Of a stretch of 64,000 bases of DNA, positions 24,701 through 34,930 are shown piece after piece (position 1 is the stretch's first letter; each line of letters opens with the position of its first letter). Position numbers and translations under genes: made by a program. The notes under the pieces were generated by a model. That model did no database searches. It was not told the DNA's origin and was given only the letters and a program-made list of their open reading frames with translations. Source of the DNA: Endomychus coccineus (taxonomy: Eukaryota > Arthropoda > Insecta > Coleoptera > Endomychidae); NCBI GenBank assembly GCA_958510875.1, contig OY294068.1, forward strand, positions 14,361,282 through 14,425,281. Reading direction: 5' to 3'.

Positions 24701-27700
24701 GTTTGAATATCTGTCTTATGATTTACAGATTCATGTGAATCATCTCCAGAATAGATCTTTTATAATATTTGGTTTCCTTAGTTAAAATATTAACATTTTT
24801 GTAATCGAATTGATGGTTATAACCAAAGCAGTGTTTAGTAAGGGCGGCGGAATTTTCTAAGTTTTTGTTTCTTGTACTATACTTATGGCCATACATGTTT
24901 TTTTGTAAATATTGTTTAGAGATTCCAGTGTAAGTCCCATCGCAATCTAAACAATTCAATTTGTATACTGTGTGGGTTTTTTTATCTTTAGCTATTAAAG
25001 GTTTTAGATTTGGGTTTTAATCTCTGCCCAACGTTTTTTGATGCTACTCAATGCCAACATATATTTGTAAATAAAGAAACATCGTCCGAGGAAATTAGTT
25101 GATGATCTACGGGTACGGATTGATTTTTCATAAATTCATTGAAATGCCACGAGTCTTTCACATAAATTTCATTTTTTCCAATTATATTGTTAATAGATTT
25201 TAATAATATATCACTTTTATGTAGTTTCGGAAGCCCATAGATATAAGGGACTAGCCCAATTCAATAGAGATTATCTTATTTTTGTACCACTTATTTATTA
25301 ATTTATACATGTTGTTTTGTACTAATAATGTAGGTGCAGATTTTAATTTTTTGTAAATTGTTTCATCATTTAATAGATTTCCTATTTTGTTTTCGTAGGT
25401 CATTTCTATGCATTATAACTGTTTTATTACATTTTAGTCCAGGCTGTGAACCGGGATTTTAGCTATAATAAAAAAAAAACATGTAAGTTCGAATCAAAAA
25501 TTTTTTTTGCATTATCTTTAGGAGGTTCTCAGAATCATTCATATACCTTAAAACCTCTTGGGAACCCCAACCTCACCCATTGGGGGCGAAAATGGCCCGA
25601 AATCTCCAAGTGTTGAATTGTACTTTCTACAAAAAAAGGTATTTTGGCATTTCGAGTGCACCTAGGGGGGGTTTCTTGGGTCGCTGAACACGCAATCCAT
25701 CGTAGGGGTGGTAAAATCGACAAAATTGGCCAATTTATTTTATTATTTTGCAATTTACGTGTTTTAGGCATTTCGAATGCACCAAGGAGGTTTTTTGGGT
25801 CGCTGAATACGATTCCGAAGCCAGATTTACTCAATATCATCGTAGGGGTGGGAAATTTACAAAAATCGCTAATTTGACAAGCTTCTAAATTTGTATTATT
25901 TTTGCATTTTAAAATTACTTCGAACTGAATCTGGCTTCGGTCGTATTCAGCGACCGAAAAAAACCACTTGGTGCATTCGAATTGCCAAAAACACGTAAAT
26001 TGCAAAATAACATATTAGGGGTGCGAAATTGGCCAATTTTGTCGATTTGACCACCTCTACGATAGATTGCAAGTAAATCTGGCTACGGATTCGTGTTCAG
26101 CGACCCAAAAAACCCCCTAGGTGCACTCGAAATGCCAAAATACCTTTTTTTGTAGAAAATACAATTCAAGAATTGGAGATTTCGGGCCATTTTCGCCCCC
26201 AATGGGTGGGGTTGTGGTTCCCAAGAGGTTTTAAGGTGTATGAATGGTCCTGAGAACCTCCTGAAGCTAATGCAAAAAAAATGTTTTTTTTTCCGGTTCA
26301 TAGCCTGCACTATTTATCCGCGTTCAAAACTAATATTTGAGGTTTAGCATCTAAGAACTCGTTTGTCTTTTTTGTGGGATAGTAAAAACGATGTTTTGTT
26401 ATGCCTTTTTCTACTTGCTCTTTATTCTTTTTATTTGTTACAAATTTTGTTTCTAATTTATTTTTGTTTTCTCTAAATTTTTATTCCTAATTCGTAATTA
26501 AAATATAATATAAATGTGATATAAACCACTTGTATGAAGTGTATTGCTGTATGAATTGTTTACAATATTGTAAATTTGTTTTTTTTTGTAGATGTGACAA
26601 AAGCTGGGAAATAATTAGAATCGAAGATGGACTGTGCTGCTTTAAAACATTCTTTGGACTTGCGACGTTTTCTGTTGAATTCATTCATGAAACGGAACTT
26701 GTCACAAACATCACAACAGACTCGTTTTTGCAAGGTAAATTTTTCATCAAAATCGAAGCACACACAGTACAAGCTTGATTTTCAGACGAGAAACCGATAT
26801 ATCATTTTCTATATAAAGAAGTCGTCCGAAGGTTGAGTATGTCAAATTTGGGAAGTGTTTTGGGTTATCGATTTGATATTTTATCAATGTTGGATTACGT
26901 GCAAATGACAATGGTAGTAATGAATGATCATCTGATGGAATTCAAACAATTGTTTCGATCCCATGGACTCAAAATGGATCGCGACTGCAGGTGGGTGGTC
27001 ACACTTTCGATCAGTAATGTATTTAAGTATTTCATTCTATCCGGAAAATTCAGATTTGCGGCCGGAAAATGGTACATTACATTACCAGGCTGGTAAGTGT
27101 TGCCAGGCTCCGTCCATCTATTATAAGAACTATGCCACGAATTTTCATAATTTTATCACATTATTTTTTATCGTACATACATTTGCTTGGAATAAATTTT
27201 TACACTGCTTTGGTGCTTCTAGATTAAATTTCGTCCCTCTTTACGTCGCCCGAATATGATGCGGTCACTATTAGCGACTTTCAAAAGTGATTTAATGGTT
27301 ATTCTGACAATACAGAGTGAAATCTAAGATTCCTTATTTTAGTAAAACAGTATGAAATAATAGCAATTTACGTTACAAGGGCGGATTGTTTTACTAAACA
27401 AAATTTTAATCTACCGGGATATCAAAAATTATCTTGGTCAAGGGTGGTTGTGGAATCTAAAACGTGTGTCTTACTTTACGTTTGAAATAATTATGTCACT
27501 GTCACACTGACATCATCAATAACCTACAAATTTCATACCTATTTATTTCAGTTGTAAAACAATAATGAACTACAAATTATGAAATAACGGTTTTAGTAAC
27601 AAGAAAAACTAAATTACAGTAATTGTTGGAAATGTCCCCCGTTTTGTTCGATGCACAAGTTGACGCGCATCCTCATGCTGCGAAAACCGTTTTGCAGCAT

Positions 27701-30700
27701 TTCTGGCGTTATGGTTGCACATTGCTGAACTATTCTTTGTTGAAGTTCTTGCAAATTATTTACCGGAGTTGCGAAAATCTTGTTTTTTAAGTAAGGAAAT
27801 ATAAAATAGTCCATAATTGTCAAACAAGGTGATCTCGGATGAAACTCAACTTCTGTATGCAAACTTATCAGCCATTCATAAAAAAATTGGCGGAGAAAAG
27901 CAATATTTTCTCGTGTAGTATGTGCTGTTACACCGTCATGCTGGAATAAATAACCGCAACGAAGTTCATCATCGTTTAACTGTTGCACAAATTCAGCCAA
28001 AAAGTTGTGTCTGTACCTTTCTGCGTTGACGGTGAAATCGAAAAAAATTGGCCCAATTATTCTTCTGCCATCCAAACACCGATTTTTTGAGCATGTAGTG
28101 GCGATTCAGTAAAAACATGAGGGTTATCATTGCTCCACATTCGCATATTTTGAGAATTGATGTATCCCGAAAGGTGGAACCACGCTTCGTCAGAAAAAAA
28201 AAGTTAAGTCCAGAAGATCGTCATTCATTAAATTATTGACAAACCAATGGCAGTAAGCAAGGCGTCTGGGGTGGTCTGCGGGCAGAAGAGCTTGATGTGC
28301 TTGCATCTTATATGGATGCATGTTCAAGTCTTTCTTTAAAATCTTCTGACATGTTCCATAAGAAAGTCCAATTTCCTGAAAAAGACGTTTCATAGGTTTT
28401 GCAGGCTCCTCTTCCATACGTTGACGAACGTTGACTGTATTGCCAATTTCCATTAACTAGCGCACCCGTTCGAAAATAGGCTTCAATCATGAAAATTTTG
28501 TGCTGTGTGGTAAGAGACATGATTCAAAAACTGGATTAGAAAATTTCAGCACAATGACTTAACAGATTCTGACACAACAAAACATATTCAAAAATTTAAA
28601 GTAAGACACGTTTTACATTACACAACTACCCTTGACCAAGATAATTTTGATATCACGGTATATTATCAGAATAACAGTTCCATTATAGTCTAGGAGCCAG
28701 AGCGATATTGATGGTTTGAATATTAACCCGATGGCACTATGGTTTATCGTTAGAGGACGGTTCAATGATCAATTCATCTCACGGACCGAATTTTCCCCGG
28801 CTGCTAGATCTGGAGATACAGCATCCGCATTTTTTTATTTTTTGACTGGAGGTTAACCCTTTTCAAGTTGCTGTTACTTGAAAAGCATGCCATTCTTATA
28901 CACTTCCACCATGTGCCATCATTTTTTATCGTGTCCGTTTATCAGGCTGACCAGTTAAAATTGGACCGAAAATGGGCTGCAAGTTAACCCTCCCAAACCT
29001 TGTGGAAAATGTTCATTGGTGTTGGCAATTGTTAAGATACCCTATGCCATCAAAAGTTATCGGTCCATTTCCAAGTAATTGGCCATTATTTGGACCAAAA
29101 ATGTTTTTTTTTCTCATTTTGTGGCTAAACCTTGCGGATTACAAGTTAACATGATGGCAACATGTTAAATAACTTTATTGGAGGTTAAATAAGGATTTAA
29201 AATTATTGCCATCACTCCTTGCCTATTTCAACCCCCCAAAACCATCCCCAAAATGGCCGTTTCGATTTTAAACCCAGCCAGAATCTCAATAATTGACTAA
29301 TTTATCATAAAATTGGTCATATCCATATTATTTATATTTTAATTCATAGCGCTATTCGATCTATTCATTATTACTATTTATTATATATAGAGTACTTCCG
29401 ACATTACTAGAAGTTTGAAAATACGAGCAACCTTAATATGATTGAATGGTAGTACGGATTTAAAAAAAAACATCGATTTTCGAGCAAAGGTTCCCGAGAT
29501 ATTTTTTTACGAGCCTAGCGCGGCGGCTCTCCCATTTAAAATAATTGTTTTACCAACTGTTACGAAAGATAAGAGGTTGGAAATTTGGTAAGTTATTCAT
29601 TAACTATTGAAGAAGGTGACCCCGTAAAAAAATAGCGCGTTACCGCACCACAACTTTTTTGGGCCATTTTACAAAAGTGCTTTTTTTGCATTAAGCTGCG
29701 GTTTGCAAAAAGTGTACATCCGATCTTGCTGAAATTTTGTGTTGTACTTGGTGGGCACAAAAGCTACAACCTATTTCAGCTCTTAATCTTTAAAAGAACA
29801 AGAGTTATGAATTTTTGAAATGTCGAGTAAAATCGATGGTTTTTTGCAATTTGCGGGGTCGCCGCTGGACCAATCGGGTTCATCCACAGCTAATTTTTTC
29901 GTCTTTTACGGCGCATAAGTTCATTAAAAGGTTTTTTTTTTAACTCAATCCGACGATGTCCGACGCGAAAAACAGGTTTTATTCCATTTTTTTTTGGACC
30001 ATTTGCGACGATCGAAAAGTGTTCGATTTTAGTTCCTTCAATTTGTATCATAATTATCTACTTAAAGCAATTTTTTTCTCCGAACTCAAAATTAAAATCT
30101 CCAAATTCTATCACACTAATTGAACAACTAGTTTCAATAGGAATGCTTTAACGCACGTGTTCTATACATTTTGAATTAACTTGGCGAATCTTCAGTTTGG
30201 TTATTTCTTTGATTGGAAACAGATACCTAACATTTGAAGTATCCATTTGAAACTTTTATTAATTTGACAGATGTCAATTTCCGATGCGGTTGTTTTGAAT
30301 TTATTTTAATTTTGAATAAAATTAACAAAGATGTTTTTTGATGGGTACTCCTCCCGGGTTGAGCAAAATAGTTGAAACTTCTGTCGGTAACTTGTTACCA
30401 CCAAAGTCCCGTAACCCCCTACTTTTATTAATTTGCATAAGGTTATGGTGATGCAAATGAATCTTTATAGTAGTCATAAGCGTCGCGGAATAGAACAAAC
30501 CGACACATGGCCGTAAAATACCATTAAAGTACTCGTTTAGAATCAAGTAAACTTGTATTTTAATAAGTAATTTTGTGTCTATGTAAAGTAAATTACAAAA
30601 TATGTCAGGGTATTTTATGTTGAGTTTCTGCTGAAACTTGATTTTCCAAGTTTCAGTTAGTATTTTTAGTCAATAAGTTTCCTCTGGTTATCGTAATTTT

Positions 30701-30981
30701 AAGTGACTTTTCCTAATTCTAGAGCGGAATTCAAGGTATTAAACGTGGAATTGATTCTAATTCTGACAATAACAATTGATATGTCGAATATGGAGCAAGT
30801 CGATAAAGATTCAATAACAATAAAGACTGATAAAGGGAAGGTAGATGAGAATTTCCTATTAGATTTAGTCCCAAGCTGTTGTAAAGGTTTTGGATTCTTG
30901 AAAAACTACATCGGAAAAGTAGATGAATATGTGAGATTACTTTTGAAGAGAAGAAGATTTCAAACAGCTGTTAAACATTGA
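18754..30981 (+). CDS. KNL1: KNL1/Spc105R outer-kinetochore scaffold (6 exons)
   Basis: Exons: 18754-18786, 19481-19596, 19788-24134, 26592-26734, 26786-26990, 30723-30981. Splice phases join to 5103 nt, 1700 aa. KNL1 links microtubules, PP1 and the BUB3-BUB1/BUBR1 checkpoint at kinetochores. PP1-docking motifs are present: SILK (residues 11-14, split by intron 1) and RVSF (40-43). Exon 3 carries about 19 MELT-like repeats, mostly MEFTCQNPIL, plus degenerate ones. Near its end come FVDAIQVPEFTPLPR and a short helical region. Exons 4-6 encode the C-terminal RWD-type region: KCDKSWEIIRIEDG, FATFSVEF-like strands, YRFDILSMLDYV, then FKVLNVELILILTI and LLDLVPSCCKGFGFLKNYI. In-frame stops at 24136 and 27094 are avoided by AA|GTAAGT and AG|GTGGGT donors. 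The coiled coil seems shorter than usual. Exons 4-6 rest on splice logic only. Confidence 0.88.
19034..19079 (+). ncRNA. Hammerhead ribozyme motif, sense in KNL1 intron 1
   Basis: CTGATGA at 19040-19046, a perfect five-pair stem II (GCTCT ... AGAGC), GAAA at 19063-19066, then CAACTGTC with cleavage expected after C19074. Stem I pairs GTTCTA with TTGAAC at five of six positions. Stem III is three pairs with a two-base loop. All conserved core bases are present. It resembles the motif at 8567-8613. Activity was not tested. Confidence 0.6.
21220..22460 (+). repeat. KNL1: KNL1 tandem array, about 294-bp units with two MELTs each
   Basis: Matching start points (GTATGGAGTTCACCTGCCAA) fall at about 21241, 21525, 21781, 22075 and 22372, spacings of about 284, 256, 294 and 297 bp, all multiples of three within alignment error. 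A full unit encodes about 98 residues: GMEFTCQNPILNQN, SRQNLSRNEFAH, SMEFTCQNPILKKN, then the degenerate KIGLAHQNLILN and TSQVSPTSP. Units are nearly identical in DNA, so amplification is recent. One unit lost the second MELT (near 21630) and one has MEFTYQ (22204). Confidence 0.9.
24250..24293 (-). ncRNA. Hammerhead ribozyme in the PLE 3' region
   Basis: On the minus strand: stem I GUCUU, CUGAUGA, stem II GUC-GUGA-GAC, GAAA, the palindromic CGUACGU as a minimal stem III, then A at the cleavage position and AAGAC closing stem I (five pairs). All core bases are present. Hammerheads with very short stem III are an established feature of PLE terminal repeats. Confidence 0.75.
25435..26312. mobile_element. 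Palindromic foldback transposon, 878 bp, 3-bp TSD
   Basis: The whole element is one imperfect inverted repeat: TAGTCCAGGCTGTGAACCGG at the left and CCGGTTCATAGCCTGCACTA at the right, with arms of about 430 bp. It is flanked by TTT/TTT (25432-25434, 26313-26315). Removing it with one TTT rejoins the interrupted PLE frame as NADKCNKTVIM, direct evidence of a true insertion. There is no transposase. Related copies are at 4356-4998 and 32454-33599. Confidence 0.88.
27412..28660 (-). mobile_element. Tc1/mariner-superfamily transposon, degenerate transposase
   Basis: It starts TACCGGGATATCAAAAATTA (27412) and ends TTTTGATATCACGGTA (28660), with TA at both edges as for mariner insertions. Subterminal sequence is shared in inverted form for about 65 bp (CTTGGTCAAGGGTGGTTGTG). 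The minus-strand transposase is broken into 28520-28308, 28453-28190 and 28075-27614. Visible blocks: TTQHKIFMIEAYFRTGA (insect DUF4817-type N-terminus), FQHDGVTAHTTRENIAFL (second catalytic Asp), RSPCLTIMDYFIFPYLKNKI (third acidic position) and CIEQNGGHFQQLL. It lies in KNL1 intron 5. Confidence 0.85.
28661..30722. other. Rest of KNL1 intron 5, no gene seen
   Basis: Repetitive-looking AT-rich sequence with no supported frame. 30473-30722 recurs near 54.46-54.71 kb. The splice acceptor TTCTAG at 30717-30722 ends the intron. Confidence 0.4.
30723..30981 (+). CDS. KNL1: KNL1 exon 6: C-terminal RWD strands and helix
   Basis: The acceptor CTAG is followed by A GCG GAA TTC; the leading A completes the Arg codon begun at 26989-26990. 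It encodes 85 residues. AEFKVLNVELILILTITIDM fits the beta strands of the second RWD, and LLDLVPSCCKGFGFLKNYIG then EYVRLLL fits the closing helices seen in KNL1 C-termini. It ends KH-TGA, with AATAAA near 31092. The assignment depends on homology pattern and phase, since the previous exon is 3.7 kb away. Confidence 0.75.
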
Positions 30982-31124
30982 TATAATTGAAAAAGAGTGT
31001 GTACATAATTTATTGTTAAGAATAATCTAAATGTTTTTTTATAAACTAAGTTCAAATATATTTTTATAATGATTTTTTGTAAACTAAGTTCAAATAAATT
31101 AGAATTTTTTTATTCTTTTGGCAT

Positions 31125-31346
31125 TTACTTGGTATAAATTATATGTTGTTCTGTCTCTCCATTCAAATCAAAGATTTTAAAAAAATGATAAGATTCTACT
31201 TGTACAGGATCATTAACAATCGCTTTTTTTACATTCATTGTTGTAATGCAAGAAATGTTGTCATCTTTTTGTGATTTTGAACGTCTCTCCAATTCATCCC
31301 ATGAAAATTTCAATCCGGTACATTTTCCTGGTTTCTTCGTGTTTCA
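31125..31346 (-). pseudogene. Unrecognised minus-strand coding-like fragment
   Basis: An open frame (31313-31125, 62 aa, extendable upstream to about 31346 as KPGKCTGLKFSWDELERRSK) has non-repetitive protein-like composition and ends YTK-TAA, followed by AATAAA on the same strand (about 31110). No family was recognised, and no upstream exon or acceptor is clear. It may be a terminal exon or the relic of a processed gene copy. Confidence 0.25.
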
Positions 31347-31438
31347 ATATTTTTACGGATCAAGGAGCAACCGCCAGAGTTCGAATATTCGAAAATACAT
31401 GACGTTTCATACAATCTAATATTACGTAATTATTAAGT

Positions 31439-31737
31439 CGTTACCATCGACATAATACATATGGACTGCGCGTGGCAATGATAAGCGCGGGTAGTGCCGG
31501 CGTGAGAGAGGGGAAAACGAAGAGGCCTAATACTGTCTTTATCTATCGGCTCGGGACGTTAAACATACTAGCTACAGTCATGTTGCATTTCCATGGCAAC
31601 GCAGCGGCCAATACAAACGCGATAGATAAAGTAGATAAAGACAGTATTAGTCCTCTTCGTTTTCCCCTCTCACGCCGGCACTATCCGCGCTTATCATTGC
31701 CACGCGCAGTCCATATGTATATGTCGATGGTCGTTAC
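31439..31737. mobile_element. Hairpin MITE with about 110-bp near-perfect arms
   Basis: The left arm (31439-31548: CCATCGACATAATACATATG, GGACTGCGCGTGGCAATG, GGGGAAAACGAAGAGG) is repeated inverted at 31626-31737 with few mismatches, around a loop of about 75 bp. The arms are much richer in GC than the surroundings. There is no coding frame. No clear target duplication was found. Confidence 0.8.
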
Positions 31738-32453
31738 GAGTGGAGAAAAGTCCCTGAAAAATAAAACAGATGGCGCCACAATGGAAAATCTCCTGTGACA
31801 TTTGTGATGTACCATCTTTAACTAGAACGCATTATCATGTTTTGAAATATACCCGTCATCTGAATCTGAGTTTTCACCGGATTCACGTGCACGAAGACCG
31901 AAGTCGGCCTCAGACACAACACCCATCCCTTCCCATTAGCTAGCATAAGCAAATCAAATTGTAATATACCGTAATAACTTTTTTCTTTTTTTTTTTTTCG
32001 CCGTTCAAATTCTTAGAATAATTATAATAAGATCGAGGGCTGAAGTAGATCCCAAGATCTAATAGCCGCCCACCTACAAATATGTATCCCAATCTCTTAA
32101 AACCGAATTTCGCTTCTTGATTCAACATTATTTCTTGCTTGGAAAAAAAAAAGATTACGAAAACCAAAGCATCGCTTGTTAAACATTGTAGGAACTCCTC
32201 ACCATCGATTGGAACGATTCACAAGTGGCTTACCGATTTTCGTTGTGGTACAGCTCCATTCAAACATACATTTTTGAAACGAACTGAACATATAAATAGA
32301 CCCCGAAACCGATGACCGATGGTACACATCATAAAAGGATTGTGAGATTTATGAACAATTTTTTAAATTAATAAACTCACTTGGGTAACACGCATTTTAA
32401 ATGATGGTATTTTGAGTTCTCCTACACACGCCCCTGCTTTGTATAGGCCCAAT
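31738..32453. other. Intergenic sequence between KNL1 and Topors, no gene seen
   Basis: AT-rich with poly-A/T runs. The two neighbouring genes converge here. Nothing supportable was seen. Confidence 0.4.
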
Positions 32454-33599
32454 TAGTCCAGGCAACGAACCGAAAAATAAAAAAAAATATAGTAAGCTAG
32501 AGTTTCAAAACTTTTTTTGCATTCTCTTCCTACTATCCCATAGATCATTCATGACTATCAAGCCCGAGGGGGTCGACCTTTCTACCCCCCCAAAACGGGG
32601 TTTCAACCCCTCAGAAGAGCATTTTTATTTAAAAAATCCAAAAGTTTAGAAAATTTATGAATTAAGAGCCGAAAATGACCCTAGTATATTTATTTTATGA
32701 TGATCATAACAGAATTTTAGAAAATGAATCTGATGACGATTAAAATAACTATGAACTGAAAATTTTATATTTTCAAAATTATGTAAATGAATAAAAAAAT
32801 GTATGACGATAATATTAATAATAAAAATATATATATAATGATGCAAACAAATATGTAGAATAATGAAGTTTAGAAAAGTAGATCTTTAATTAAAAATAGA
32901 AAAAGTAATAATACATACCTGAAATTTTTTTTCATTTTATTCCGCGAAACTGCAAAGGAAATTACAATTCTCAGGATTTTTCACTCTGGAGAAGGTTTTC
33001 CGAGAAAACCAACAGCGAAATCGTGATCAGCGACCCAAAAAACCTACTAGGGGTCTTGAAACTTGAACTGAATCAGAGGATGTTTTCCAGAAAAAATTTT
33101 GTAACAAAATTATACTTTATTATTCATAACCGTCGCAGGAAAATCTCAAATTTCCCGAATTTTCCATCTGGAGAGTTTTTTTAGGAAAAATAATAGTGGA
33201 ATCGTGATCAGCGGCCCAAAAAACCTACTAAAGGTCATTTTTGCAACAAAATTATACTTTATTATTCATAACAGTCACAGGAAAATTTCAAATTTCCCGA
33301 ATTTTCCATCTGGAGAATTTTTTGGGAAAAATAACAGCGGAATCGTTATCAGCGACCCAAAAAACATACTAGGGGTCATTTTCGCCTCCTAATTCATTAA
33401 TTTTCTAAACTTGCTGTTATAAGATCCTCTGAGGGGTTGAAACCCCGTTTTGGGAGGTAGAAACGTCGACCCCCGCGGTGTTGATAGTCAGGAATGATCT
33501 ATGGGGTATTAGGAACAAAATGCAAAAAAAATTTTGAAATTCTAGCTTACTATATTTTTTTTCTATTATGACCTTTTTCCCGGCTTATTGCCTGGACTA
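32454..33599. mobile_element. Foldback transposon with TAGTCCAGGC ends, 1146 bp
   Basis: The left end TAGTCCAGGCAACGAACCG and right end CGGCTTATTGCCTGGACTA are inverted. The flanks are AAT/AAT (32451-32453, 33600-33602), again a 3-bp duplication. The inverted arms share GATCATTC and GTCGAC-flanked blocks. The interior holds about three direct subrepeats (about 33000-33380) built around ATCAGCGRCCCAAAAAAC. The AGCGACCCAAAAAACC word ties it to the 25.4-kb element. Confidence 0.82.
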
Positions 33600-33796
33600 A
33601 ATTTGGACAATATTTAATACACATCATCGCTACATTTACCAATAGAGCTGCTGGTAAATGAACTGACATTTTTTTCTGTGAAAGGATAGTCGAATAAATA
33701 ATAACACTAAAATACAATAATTAAAATGCTTGATTTAAATTTATATTAAAAATATATCTACAAATAGCTTATAAAATTGTTAAATTAATGAATAAA

Positions 33797-34930
33797 TTAA
33801 TCAGAACTATCAGAATCGTTGGTTAAAGGTCTCGAATACCATGAGTTTGAAGAGCTTTCTTTCCTTATTATTAAATTTCGTAATCTACCACCGCTCGAAC
33901 ATGCGTGTGATTGATCAATGTTTCTAGTTCTTTCTTTGGTTTTAACATCTAGTAATTCATTCTTTAGAACAATCGATTCGTCCCGAACCGTGGGCATAGA
34001 ACTACAATGAAAAGGGATACCGGCGCAAGAGAACTGCGCATCGGTTTGAGTTGAATAAGACGCTTGAGGTAAGTAAGTGTAACAGCCATTTGATATGGTT
34101 TCGTGATAATCCGGAAATGATGTAATTCTAGAACAACTAGATACAGACGGGGGATGGAAGCCCTCGGATGTATTCCTTGGCGGGTACTTTAGATACGAAC
34201 TATTGCTTTTTGGCGTTTCAATTTGATTACCTGAGGGACTTGGAATGGTGTTATAAATCGGTTTCCCGACTATCAGATTCAAAGGTGACGCCCTCAGACT
34301 TGGAGGTAGCATTGTTTGATTGTACGTTTGCAACATGTCGCTAGATTCGCTGCTTTCCGCGATCGCCCTACTCGTAATGGTATGACTCCTATTTTTTGAC
34401 TCGGAATGCGACTTCGAATGCCTCTTTGGTTTAGCCTTTTGACTGTACATCATATACGAATTGTTTGCTGTTTTGGTGGGCTTTTCGACTATCAAATTCA
34501 ATGGTGATGTCAAGGTTATAGGAATGGCATTAGTACGGATCGATTCTAAAGTCTCATGGGATAAACTGGATTCTGGACATTCTTTGCTGGTGATAGTGTG
34601 ACTACGATGCGGATGCTGCTTGGAGTATCTTTTGAATTTCTCTTTGCAGATGGACGTCAGTCGCGAAAGATGATCGCTACTGTTGAGACAGTCCTCGCTT
34701 TTGTTTATTTTGCTTTTCCTATGCCTCCTGTCTCGACTTTTTTTCGACGCTTTTCTTTTTCTCTTGAATTTTCTAAAGGAATGATGTTCGTAATCGTAAA
34801 TATCTTCTGTTGAGGAGGACGAGGGAGAGCGATGACGCATTTCACACGTCCATTGTTTAGTGTGATGTTTCTTTTTGAGACGTAACTTCAAGGGAAGTAT
34901 AGGGGTCCGGCTTCGATCATCCTGGCAAAC
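33797..34930 (-). CDS. Topors: Topors exon 6: RS-rich C-terminal region
   Basis: The acceptor TTACCAG precedes GTTTGCCAGGAT, in phase 0 with exon 5. It encodes 377 residues: basic KLRLKKKHHTKQW, a Ser-run RHRSPSSSS, a KFKRKRKASKKSRDRRHRK nuclear-localisation-like cluster, then two similar blocks (RSHTITSK ... SPLNLIVEKP and RSHTITSR ... SPLNLIVGKP) indicating an internal duplication. It ends NDSDSSD-stop. Confidence 0.85.
   Translation of the reverse strand, partial: VCQDDRSRTPILPLKLRLKKKHHTKQWTCEMRHRSPSSSSTEDIYDYEHHSFRKFKRKRKASKKSRDRRHRKSKINKSEDCLNSSDHLSRLTSICKEKFKRYSKQHPHRSHTITSKECPESSLSHETLESIRTNAIPITLTSPLNLIVEKPTKTANNSYMMYSQKAKPKRHSKSHSESKNRSHTITSRAIAESSESSDMLQTYNQTMLPPSLRASPLNLIVGKPIYNTIPSPSGNQIETPKSNSSYLKYPPRNTSEGFHPPSVSSCSRITSFPDYHETISNGCYTYLPQASYSTQTDAQFSCAGIPFHCSSMPTVRDESIVLKNELLDVKTKERTRNIDQSHACSSGGRLRNLIIRKESSSNSWYSRPLTNDSDSSD

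Larger units (their letters stand above)
24145..26480 (-). mobile_element. Penelope-like element (PLE), interrupted
   Basis: Minus strand. 26480-26316 reads KPQILVLNADK-type PLE N-terminal RT sequence. It continues at 25431-25000 with IMHRND/YENKIGNLLNDETIY and SAPTLLVQNNMYKLI, followed by 24959-24723, a GIY-YIG endonuclease segment (MNCLDCDGTYTGISKQYLQ ... KHCFGYNHQFDYKNVNIL ... KRSILEMIH). The catalytic RT core is deleted. The 3' region contains a hammerhead ribozyme. A foldback element splits the copy at 25435-26312. It lies in KNL1 intron 3. Confidence 0.85.

Noticed and set aside
26991..27096. Exon 5 read-through ending ITLPGW
   Set aside because: Splicing at 26990 to 30723 gives a better RWD match and a complete C-terminal helix.
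30322..30546. 74-codon minus-strand frame with a similar one at 54410-54634
   Set aside because: Similarity is explained by the duplicated KNL1 intron segment and not by protein conservation.
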